The notes under the pieces were generated by a model. The model was not told where the DNA came from and did not search any database. It worked only from the letters and a program-made list of their open reading frames with translations. Shown here piece by piece: positions 1-4,484 of a stretch of 6,739 nt of DNA. The DNA is from Methanoculleus sp. UBA208 (GTDB taxonomy: Archaea; Halobacteriota; Methanomicrobia; Methanomicrobiales; Methanoculleaceae): NCBI RefSeq assembly GCF_002498065.1, contig NZ_DAFZ01000001.1, positions 800 to 7,538 on the forward strand. Reading direction: 5' to 3'. The position numbers and the translations under genes were made by a program. How positions within the stretch are numbered: position 1 is the stretch's first letter; every line of letters begins with the position of its first letter.

Positions 1-86
1 CATGTGTAAGTGGAGCAGCTCTTCCTTTTGCACGATATCACCTTTCCTCGAAGAATACTACTGTCCGCGGGTAGATATAATTTGTT
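1..86. other. Left-edge non-coding stretch upstream of the ADP-ribosylglycohydrolase gene
   Basis: No gene can be supported here. A GATATAAT element at 74-81 is the best TATA-like sequence, but it is only about 20-25 nt from the start codon at 101. It would give a nearly leaderless transcript and so conflicts with the good ribosome-binding site at 87-93. A weaker A/T-rich element at about 52-60 would place the transcription start near 80 and keep that site on the mRNA. I cannot decide between them. A minus-strand ATG at 3-1 and a plus-strand TAA at 7-9 could each belong to a gene beyond the left edge, but neither has supporting sequence. Confidence 0.3.
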
Positions 87-93
87 GGTGATC
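87..93 (+). promoter_or_regulatory. Ribosome-binding site of the ADP-ribosylglycohydrolase gene
   Basis: GGTGATC is an exact complement to the conserved archaeal 16S rRNA 3' end (GATCACC). It ends 7 nt before the ATG at 101. It decides the start in favour of 101 over the in-frame ATG at 110. Confidence 0.7.
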
Positions 94-100
94 TTTTTAT

Positions 101-973
101 ATGCACAAGATGCGGGCGGTCGGAGCGTTCATCGGGCTTGCAATCGGCGACGCATTGGGCGCGCCCCTGGAAGGGCTTCCTCCGCGCCCGTTTGCCGTAA
201 CGGAGATGTCCGAGGGCGGGATCCACAACACCTTTCCGGGCCAGTACACCGACGACACCCTGCAGGCGTCAGCCCTGGCGCAGACCCTCGTCGGGTGCGG
301 TGGGTTCAACCCGGAGGACTTCGCTCGCCGCCTGGTTCGGGTTTACCACACCCACCCGGAGTTCTTCGGGCCGACGTCCCGTGCCGTCCTCGACCTGATC
401 GAGGAGGGCGTCAGTCCGTCGGCCGCCGCGAGGATGGTGCACGAGGCGCGGGGAGGGAGCCGGAGCAACGGGAGCGTCATGCGCGGCATCCCGGTCGGCA
501 TCTTCTACCCGCCCGGGGAGGTGCGCGAGGCGAGCCTTGCCGCATCCCGCGTCACGCACTTTGATTCCGCCGCCGGCGAGGCCTCGGCGTTCGTCAACCG
601 GATGGTCAGCGGGATGTGCCGGGGAGAGGAGGCCGATACGGCTTTCGGCCGGGCCCTTGCCGCCTGCGGCGACCGGGAACTCCGTGGGCTGCTCGAGGAT
701 TATCGGGCGTATCCGCCGGACCCCTCGCTCGACGCCGTCCTCTGCACCCACTGCGCCGTCAGGGTCTTCATGGACGCCCCGTCCTTTCGGGATGCGGTGG
801 TCGCGGCGGTCAACCTCGGGGGCGATGCCGATACCGTCGGCGCGATCGCCGGCGGACTCGCCGGGGCGCGGTACGGGTGCGGGGCGATCCCCGCGTCGTG
901 GCTCTCGGCTCTCCAGGATCGGGAGGAACTCCTTGCTCTCGCCCGGCGGCTCGCAGGGGTGAGCCGGGCGTAG
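101..973 (+). CDS. ADP-ribosylglycohydrolase family protein (DraG/ARH3-like)
   Basis: The 290-residue product is a complete member of the ADP-ribosylglycohydrolase family, an all-helical soluble fold with a two-magnesium site. Family members remove ADP-ribose from protein side chains, or hydrolyse related ADP-ribose compounds. The sequence shows the family motifs in order: GLAIGDALG (12-20) followed by Glu24, TDDT (50-53) that supplies metal ligands, SNGSVMR (122-128), THFD (152-155), and GGDADT (240-245) with the second set of metal-binding Asp and Thr residues. No catalytic element is missing, so the enzyme should be active. The start at 101 has a strong ribosome-binding site 7 nt upstream. 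No ADP-ribosyltransferase or nitrogenase gene lies in the window, so the substrate is unknown and the name DraG should not be applied. It stands alone and converges on the UPF0179 gene. I am very sure of the family and unsure of the physiological target. Confidence 0.93.
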   Translation: MHKMRAVGAFIGLAIGDALGAPLEGLPPRPFAVTEMSEGGIHNTFPGQYTDDTLQASALAQTLVGCGGFNPEDFARRLVRVYHTHPEFFGPTSRAVLDLIEEGVSPSAAARMVHEARGGSRSNGSVMRGIPVGIFYPPGEVREASLAASRVTHFDSAAGEASAFVNRMVSGMCRGEEADTAFGRALAACGDRELRGLLEDYRAYPPDPSLDAVLCTHCAVRVFMDAPSFRDAVVAAVNLGGDADTVGAIAGGLAGARYGCGAIPASWLSALQDREELLALARRLAGVSRA

Positions 974-996
974 GGCTGCGGGGCGTCTGGCAGCGG

Positions 997-1017
997 CCTC
1001 GCGCCGGAAGCGCGGGG
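997..1017 (+). terminator. Hairpin after the ADP-ribosylglycohydrolase stop codon
   Basis: CCTCGCGC and GCGCGGGG form an 8-bp stem (one T-G wobble) around a CGGAA loop, starting 24 nt after the TAG stop. A smaller stem, GCTGC/GCAGC, lies just before it at 975-994. There is no T-run after it, which archaeal intrinsic terminators normally need. It may instead stabilise or define an mRNA 3' end. Confidence 0.35.
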
Positions 1018-1149
1018 AAACTCTGGAGAAGAGCCGTGCGGTGGTGATGGGAGTCGCAGGGGAATTTACAAAAGGGTTCGCGAGGGGCGGGGAATACCCC
1101 TATGCCCTTCTTCGGCAACCCCCACTCCGCCCGCGCCTTCGGCGCTCCT

Positions 1150-1175
1150 CCCCCGCCCCCTCCCGGGGGCAGGGG
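1150..1175. repeat. GC-rich inverted repeat
   Basis: GCCCCC (1155-1160) and GGGGGC (1165-1170) pair around a TCCC loop. After one C-A mismatch the stem continues with CCCC (1150-1153) and GGGG (1172-1175). The right arm runs directly into the first copy of the AGGGGCAGT..TGGCGATA repeat. Confidence 0.6.
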
Positions 1176-1190
1176 CAGTGCGTGGCGATA
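1171..1190 (+). repeat. Direct repeat, copy 1 (AGGGGCAGT-GCG-TGGCGATA)
   Basis: AGGGGCAGT, three spacer bases and TGGCGATA recur at 1376-1394 in the same orientation with a two-base spacer. The TGGCGATA core also occurs inverted at 1273-1280. Both direct copies are preceded by C-rich sequence, which suggests that the repeat unit is longer than the matching core. Confidence 0.55.
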
Positions 1191-1220
1191 GCCGGAGAAA
1201 AGCCGTACTTTCGGAAACGA

Positions 1221-1272
1221 GCCGGGGAACCACCCTTCTCCCGGCATCTCCCCATGCAGTGGACCGTGGGGA
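1221..1272. repeat. Two adjacent stem-loops
   Basis: The first stem pairs GCCGGG (1221-1226) with CCCGGC (1240-1245). The second pairs TCCCCATG (1249-1256) with CGTGGGGA (1265-1272) around an 8-nt loop, with one T-G wobble. They are separated by only 3 nt, so both could form on the same transcript. Confidence 0.5.
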
Positions 1273-1281
1273 TATCGCCAT
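1271..1281 (-). repeat. Inverted repeat arm GATATCGCCAT
   Basis: This 11-mer is the exact reverse complement of ATGGCGATATC at 1386-1396. The two arms bracket the G-tract cluster and the perfect hairpin at 1298-1322. With the partial copy at 1183-1190, the core occurs three times within about 215 nt. Confidence 0.6.
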
Positions 1282-1282
1282 T

Positions 1283-1308
1283 GGGGGTGGGGCCGACGGG
1301 GAGGGGGG
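1283..1308 (+). other. Predicted G-quadruplex motif
   Basis: Four G-tracts of 5, 4, 4 and 6 bases (1283-1287, 1289-1292, 1298-1301, 1303-1308) are separated by loops of 1, 5 and 1 bases (T, CCGAC, A). This meets the usual criterion for a stable G-quadruplex, with up to four tetrads. The last two tracts are also the left arm of the hairpin at 1298-1322, so the two structures would exclude each other. Confidence 0.6.
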
Positions 1309-1322
1309 CTCGCCCCCTCCCC
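1298..1322. repeat. Perfect 10-bp GC hairpin
   Basis: GGGGAGGGGG (1298-1307) pairs perfectly with CCCCCTCCCC (1313-1322) around a GCTCG loop. With one bulged T at 1323, GAC (1295-1297) and GTC (1324-1326) extend it to 13 bp. It is the most stable simple hairpin I found in the window. No T- or A-run follows on either strand, so a terminator role is not obvious. Confidence 0.7.
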
Positions 1323-1375
1323 TGTCTCCATCGCATATGGCTCTCCTTTGTAACCTCTCCTCCTCCCGCGCTGGA

Positions 1376-1396
1376 AGGGGCAGTCATGGCGATATC
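1376..1396 (+). repeat. Direct repeat, copy 2, with inverted-repeat arm
   Basis: AGGGGCAGT-CA-TGGCGATA (1376-1394) repeats 1171-1190 with one base missing in the spacer. ATGGCGATATC (1386-1396) is the exact inverse of 1271-1281. Confidence 0.55.
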
Positions 1397-1449
1397 TAGT
1401 GAGCAACCGTGCAGCGGAGCATCCGCCGCGATCTGGATGAGGGGTTGAG

Positions 1450-1468
1450 AAAAATACCAGAGCAGGTA
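1450..1468 (-). terminator. Possible terminator of the egsA-UPF0179 transcript
   Basis: Read on the minus strand, a short TACC/GGTA stem (1468-1465 with 1458-1455) is followed at once by five T residues (1454-1450). It lies about 25-40 nt after the UPF0179 stop. The stem is only 4 bp, but in archaea a T-run alone can terminate transcription. A further GCGAG/CTCGC inverted repeat lies between stop and T-run (1472-1483). Confidence 0.4.
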
Positions 1469-1491
1469 CGGGCGAGGTCTCGCAAAGAGCG

Positions 1492-1944
1492 TCAGGCCGG
1501 CCGCAGTTCCACGAGTTTCAGGGGGCGGCCCCGCTCGCAGACATCGGGAGCGTTGCCGAGAACCTCCCCGACCACGTATTTCTCCCCCTCGATGATGCCG
1601 TCGGGGCGGCAGAGCCGGTAACTCCGGCACTCGATTCTCGGGCAGGAAAACTCGTAGCTGATCCTCGAGTTCGCGATCGCCATCTCGGCGCTGATGAGCG
1701 CGACGATGGGGGCCTCCACCACATCGACCGCGACCGCCGCCTCGTGGTGGACCGGGCAGTCGTGCCGGGTGTTCGTGCGGACGGTGGCGACCCGGTACTT
1801 CTTTCCGGGCTGCAGGTTGTGGCAGGTCTTGCGCACCTTGCAGTTCTCACACTCCGGGCACGTGGTGCCTTCGTAGACGAAATCAAGCCCCGGCTTTGCG
1901 AGCCCGGCCCCGATCAGCGTCACCTTTGTCTTCTCCTTCGCCAT
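1492..1944 (-). CDS. UPF0179 family cysteine-rich protein
   Basis: The 150-residue product matches my recollection of UPF0179, an archaea-typical family of unknown function; the length fits. Nine cysteines dominate it: Cys29, 32, 35 and 41 in a CxxCxxCx5C cluster, Cys63, then Cys101, 106, 112 and 136. The first cluster resembles iron-sulfur ligand spacing, and the second could bind another cluster or zinc. This is inference, since no cofactor can be seen in sequence. There are no membrane segments or signal peptide, so it should be cytoplasmic. The start at 1944 lies 6 nt after the egsA stop. A GGAGTGA-like ribosome-binding site overlaps the end of egsA about 6 nt upstream, so the two genes are probably co-transcribed. 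The link to egsA hints at lipid or redox metabolism but does not show it. Confidence 0.82.
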   Translation of the reverse strand: MAKEKTKVTLIGAGLAKPGLDFVYEGTTCPECENCKVRKTCHNLQPGKKYRVATVRTNTRHDCPVHHEAAVAVDVVEAPIVALISAEMAIANSRISYEFSCPRIECRSYRLCRPDGIIEGEKYVVGEVLGNAPDVCERGRPLKLVELRPA

Positions 1945-1950
1945 CTCGTC

Positions 1951-3033
1951 TCACTCCCGGTAGAGCATCTTCACCAGGTCCCGCGCCGATTCCTCGGTCA
2001 GCCCCATATCCAGTATGGTGAACCGTTCCGGCCGGATCGTCCGGGCGGCGAGCAGCGCCGCGACAGCCGTCTCGTCGTCGACCCCGATCCCGGCGGGGGT
2101 GGTCGGTGCGCCGATCTTTTTTAAGGAACTGCGGATCCCTTCCCAGTCGCCGCCGTGGAGGTACATCGTTATGATCGCCCCGATGCCGCACTTCTCCCCG
2201 TGGAGCCCCTTCCCCGGGGCGAGCCGTTCCAGTGCATGGGAGAACTTGTGCTCGCCGCCGCTGCCGGGCCGGGACGACCCCGCGATGCTCATCGCGACGC
2301 CTGAAGAGACCAGCGCTTTCGTCACGAGCCAGGCGCTCTCCTCGGAGTGCGGTTTGATGAGGTCGGCATTCTTAAAAAGGATCTCGGCGGTCATCCGGGA
2401 GAGCGTCAGCGCGTACTCCGAGAGCGGTTCGCCCCGGAGGCGGTGGGAGAGTTCCCAGTCGAGGATTGCGGTATAGTTCGCGATGATGTCCGCGCACCCG
2501 GACGCCAGCAGCCGGTGAGGCGCCGATGCGATGACGGCGGTATCGGCGACGACGGCGATGGGCGGCTCGGCGGCGAGCGAGACGTTCCCCTCGGCGGTCG
2601 GTACCGAGGCTCTCGACGAGGCGATGCCGTCGTGCGATGCGGCGGTGGGGACGCTGATGAAGTGGCGGTCGGTGTTGTAAGAGGCGATCTTCGCCGTGTC
2701 GATGACCCGGCCGCCGCCGACACCGATGACGAACCCGGCCTCTGCCGCCGCCGCCTCGGCCTTCCTGATCGTCTCAAAGGGATCGCCCTCGCCCGCGGCA
2801 AACGTCGCGACGTCGTAGGAGCCGGCAAGAAGCGCCTCGACCCTTTTTCCGGCGACGTCCCGTGTCAGGCCTCCCGATACGATGAGCACAGAGTCGCCGA
2901 GGGCAAGGTCTTCACAGACAGCCGGGATCTGCTCGATGACATCGTGGCCGATGACGACGTCACGGGGGAGCTGCATCCATTTGGACTTGTCGAAGACCTT
3001 GGTTCTGAGTAGGTTTATGCGGTCTGCGCTCAT
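1951..3033 (-). CDS. egsA: sn-glycerol-1-phosphate dehydrogenase [NAD(P)+]
   Basis: This 360-residue enzyme reduces dihydroxyacetone phosphate to sn-glycerol-1-phosphate (EC 1.1.1.261), the step that sets the archaeal membrane-lipid stereochemistry. It belongs to the iron-dependent alcohol dehydrogenase/dehydroquinate synthase-like superfamily and is cytoplasmic. Visible marks are a nucleotide-binding GVGGGRVIDTAK (104-115), PTAASHDG (129-136), and the predicted zinc ligands Asp182 (in GCADIIANY), His262 (in GSGGEHKFSHAL) and His278 (in LHGEKCG). The N-terminal QLPRDVVIGH (21-30) is typical of the family. The length is normal and no key residue is missing. The ATG at 3033 leaves a leader of only a few bases with a TGATC match (3041-3037). 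A later in-frame Met20 would remove a segment that looks conserved. The gene probably leads a two-gene operon with UPF0179, and its start faces the DUF63 gene 11 nt away. Confidence 0.95.
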   Translation of the reverse strand: MSADRINLLRTKVFDKSKWMQLPRDVVIGHDVIEQIPAVCEDLALGDSVLIVSGGLTRDVAGKRVEALLAGSYDVATFAAGEGDPFETIRKAEAAAAEAGFVIGVGGGRVIDTAKIASYNTDRHFISVPTAASHDGIASSRASVPTAEGNVSLAAEPPIAVVADTAVIASAPHRLLASGCADIIANYTAILDWELSHRLRGEPLSEYALTLSRMTAEILFKNADLIKPHSEESAWLVTKALVSSGVAMSIAGSSRPGSGGEHKFSHALERLAPGKGLHGEKCGIGAIITMYLHGGDWEGIRSSLKKIGAPTTPAGIGVDDETAVAALLAARTIRPERFTILDMGLTEESARDLVKMLYRE

Positions 3034-3073
3034 TTAGATCAGTAATGATTAGGGAGTTCCTCTACAAATATTA
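3014..3073. promoter_or_regulatory. Interlocked divergent promoter region of egsA and the DUF63 gene
   Basis: The two start codons are separated by 11 nt (3034-3044), too little for two archaeal promoters. On the plus strand TTTATG (3014-3019) lies inside egsA, about 28 nt before the DUF63 ATG, which suits a leaderless or nearly leaderless transcript. On the minus strand a TAATATTT-like element (about 3073-3066) lies inside DUF63, about 37 nt before the egsA ATG, giving a leader of roughly 10 nt. Both assignments are by position and A/T content only. Confidence 0.4.
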
Positions 3074-3890
3074 CATCGATCCCATTCGTTACGGAGAGGC
3101 ATATACGCTCGTCGATACGCTGACCTACGCCCTGATCCTCATCGCAGCGGTTTACCTCGTTTACCGGGGACTCCGGCGGTATAAGATTGCTATCGACGAC
3201 GAGCTGGTGCTCGCGACCCTGCCTTTCGTCGTCCTCGGGGGGCTTCTCCGGGTCGTCGAGGATACCGGGATGATCACCTCCGACTTCCGTTTTCTCCTGA
3301 TCACGCCCCTGATCTTCTTTGTGATCTTTGCGGTTGCGGGGATCGCCCTCTTTGCCGGGAAACTTGCGGAGAATGCCGGGCTTGTCTCCCGCTACAGCCG
3401 AGTTTACGCGGGAACGGGGATCGCCGCCTGCCTTCTTGCCACGGCGGCGCTCGTCTGGTTCGGCCTGACTGAAGCGACGATCGCGCTCGACGTCCTCACC
3501 ACCATTCTCGCCCTTGCGTCAGTCACGTCGCTCGCCCTCTGGGCGTTCCTCGTTTACGTGCTGAAGTGGGATTACGCCTCGAACATCCTCTATAAACTCC
3601 TCATCTTCGGCCACATGCTGGACGCGAGCGCCACGAGTTACGGGATCGATATCCATCCCGTCCGCTACGTGGAGCAGCACGTCGTGGGTTCGGCCCTGAT
3701 CGATGCGACCGGCACCGCCTTCTCGATGTTTCTCCTCAAGATCGCGGTGATCGTCCCTGCCGTCTACGTCCTCGAGATGTACCGGCGGGAAGGAAACCCC
3801 GATCTCTGGCACCTGATCCTGCTTGCCATGATCGTCGTCGGCATGGCGCCGGGGATACGCGATCTCGTGCGGATGGTGCTCTATGTCTGA
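3045..3890 (+). CDS. DUF63 family multi-pass membrane protein
   Basis: The 281-residue product is an integral membrane protein that I assign to DUF63, an archaeal family without a known function. About eight hydrophobic segments can be seen, near residues 25-41, 53-70, 82-105, 121-140, 148-173, 183-198, 222-244 and 254-279. Family-like features are the N-terminal YYIDPI (9-14), RVVEDTG (69-75) in the second loop, and a polar patch of HMLDASAT (190-197), IDIHP (201-205) and EQH (210-212) between hydrophobic segments. His190, Asp193, Glu210 and His212 could bind a metal or act in catalysis, but this is inference. The ATG at 3045 has no clear ribosome-binding site, in keeping with a leaderless transcript. 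Its stop overlaps the start of the next gene by 8 nt, so the two membrane proteins are probably translated together. Confidence 0.82.
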   Translation: MIREFLYKYYIDPIRYGEAYTLVDTLTYALILIAAVYLVYRGLRRYKIAIDDELVLATLPFVVLGGLLRVVEDTGMITSDFRFLLITPLIFFVIFAVAGIALFAGKLAENAGLVSRYSRVYAGTGIAACLLATAALVWFGLTEATIALDVLTTILALASVTSLALWAFLVYVLKWDYASNILYKLLIFGHMLDASATSYGIDIHPVRYVEQHVVGSALIDATGTAFSMFLLKIAVIVPAVYVLEMYRREGNPDLWHLILLAMIVVGMAPGIRDLVRMVLYV

Positions 3891-4449
3891 AGCCTCGCCC
3901 GCCCGGGCCACGGGTCTTGCGGCCGTCTTCTTTGCCGTCTCGGTCGGCCTTGGCGTCGCTGCCGTGGCCCTCGACCCGGGCGTAGGCGCGGAGGTCATGT
4001 CTCTCTTTTCCGAGCAGGTCGTAGCCGGGCTCCTCTCAGACTCCCCGGCGGTCCTCGCGGTCAAACTGTTCTTAAACAACCTGTCCACCTGTCTCCTTCT
4101 CTTCCTCGGGGGGGCCTCCCTCGGTGTGGTCACGGTGCTGATCCTCTCGGTCAACGGCCTTTTGATCGGTGCGGTGACGGAACTCGTGCGGCAGCAGCAG
4201 GGCATGCTCTATATTGCCGCGGCGCTCCTGCCGCACGGCATCTTCGAGGTCCCCGCCTTCCTCATCGCGGGGGGCCTCGGCCTCCTCCTCGGGCGGGAGC
4301 TCATCGACGAATGGCACGGGAGCGGCGATGCCGCTGCCGGAGCCCTGCCTCTCGCCCGCCTCTTTCTCCGGGTAGTCGTCCCGCTTCTCGCGGTTGCCGC
4401 GGCCGTAGAGGCATTTATTACGCCGGCAATCCTAAGTATGATAGCTTAG
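3883..4449 (+). CDS. Stage II sporulation protein M-like (SpoIIM/DUF95) membrane protein
   Basis: The 188-residue product is a hydrophobic protein of the SpoIIM/DUF95 family. In sporulating bacteria SpoIIM belongs to the complex for septal peptidoglycan removal and engulfment. Archaea lack such spores, so the role here is unknown and the name reflects homology only. The family signature FLNNLS (63-68) followed by a glycine-rich membrane hairpin, then LPHGIFEVPAFLIAG (116-130) with the invariant-looking His118, Glu122 and Pro124, is clear. Hydrophobic segments lie near 9-30, 69-98, 109-137 and 157-186, and the N-terminus starts in the cytoplasm or as a signal anchor. Its ATG overlaps the DUF63 stop (ATGTCTGA), and a GGTG at 3875-3878 could serve as ribosome-binding site. 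This tight coupling suggests a shared membrane function. Confidence 0.82.
   Translation: MSEASPARATGLAAVFFAVSVGLGVAAVALDPGVGAEVMSLFSEQVVAGLLSDSPAVLAVKLFLNNLSTCLLLFLGGASLGVVTVLILSVNGLLIGAVTELVRQQQGMLYIAAALLPHGIFEVPAFLIAGGLGLLLGRELIDEWHGSGDAAAGALPLARLFLRVVVPLLAVAAAVEAFITPAILSMIA
4414..4420 (+). promoter_or_regulatory. Possible TATA box for proS
   Basis: TTTATTA lies inside the end of the SpoIIM-like gene, in otherwise GC-rich DNA. It would place a transcription start near 4443 and give a leader of about 40 nt that contains the GAGGT ribosome-binding site. proS may therefore have its own promoter besides read-through from the two membrane-protein genes. Assigned by eye only. Confidence 0.3.
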
Positions 4450-4470
4450 AGAGGCAGATCGATAGTTTTT

Positions 4471-4475
4471 GAGGT
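4471..4475 (+). promoter_or_regulatory. Ribosome-binding site of proS
   Basis: GAGGT ends 9 nt before the ATG at 4485, directly after a short T-run (4466-4470). It supports the start at 4485 rather than the next in-frame Met28. Confidence 0.6.
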
Positions 4476-4484
4476 ACGAGACGG

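Larger units (their letters stand above)
974..1491. other. Long convergent intergenic region rich in hairpins and repeats
   Basis: These 518 nt separate the 3' ends of two convergent genes and contain no convincing coding sequence. The open frames across it are Pro/Arg/Gly-rich in several frames at once, as expected of GC-rich non-coding DNA. It contains many inverted repeats: 975-994, 997-1017, 1150-1175, 1221-1245, 1249-1272, 1298-1322 and 1411-1429. It also has three copies of the core TGGCGATA and a G-tract cluster at 1283-1308. The composition, with C5 and G5 runs, differs from the flanking genes. It may be an intergenic repeat element present elsewhere in the genome, a remnant of a mobile element, or an uncharacterised structured RNA. 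It matches no RNA family I can recognise; I looked for tRNA arms, RNase P and SRP RNA signatures. Confidence 0.6.

Noticed and set aside
1..9. Possible start or end of a neighbouring gene at the left edge
   Set aside because: A minus-strand ATG at 3-1 and a plus-strand TAA at 7-9 are both present, but there is no coding sequence in view and no convincing ribosome-binding site for the former.
1041..1448. 135-codon plus-strand open frame in the intergenic region
   Set aside because: Pro/Arg/Gly-rich product, no ribosome-binding site with good spacing, competing frames of similar kind on both strands, and it runs through strong inverted repeats.
974..1491. CRISPR array or IS element in the repeat cluster
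   Set aside because: Repeats are few, of unequal spacing and mixed orientation, with no uniform spacers. No transposase coding sequence and no target-site duplication could be seen.
2347..3012. Long plus-strand open frame opposite egsA
   Set aside because: It is antisense to a gene with clear catalytic motifs, is rich in Arg/Gly/Asp and has no family features. Long spurious frames are expected in GC-rich DNA.
3519..4205. 228-codon minus-strand open frame opposite the DUF63 and SpoIIM-like genes
   Set aside because: It spans two different real genes on the other strand, and its product is charged and featureless, an antisense shadow of hydrophobic codons.
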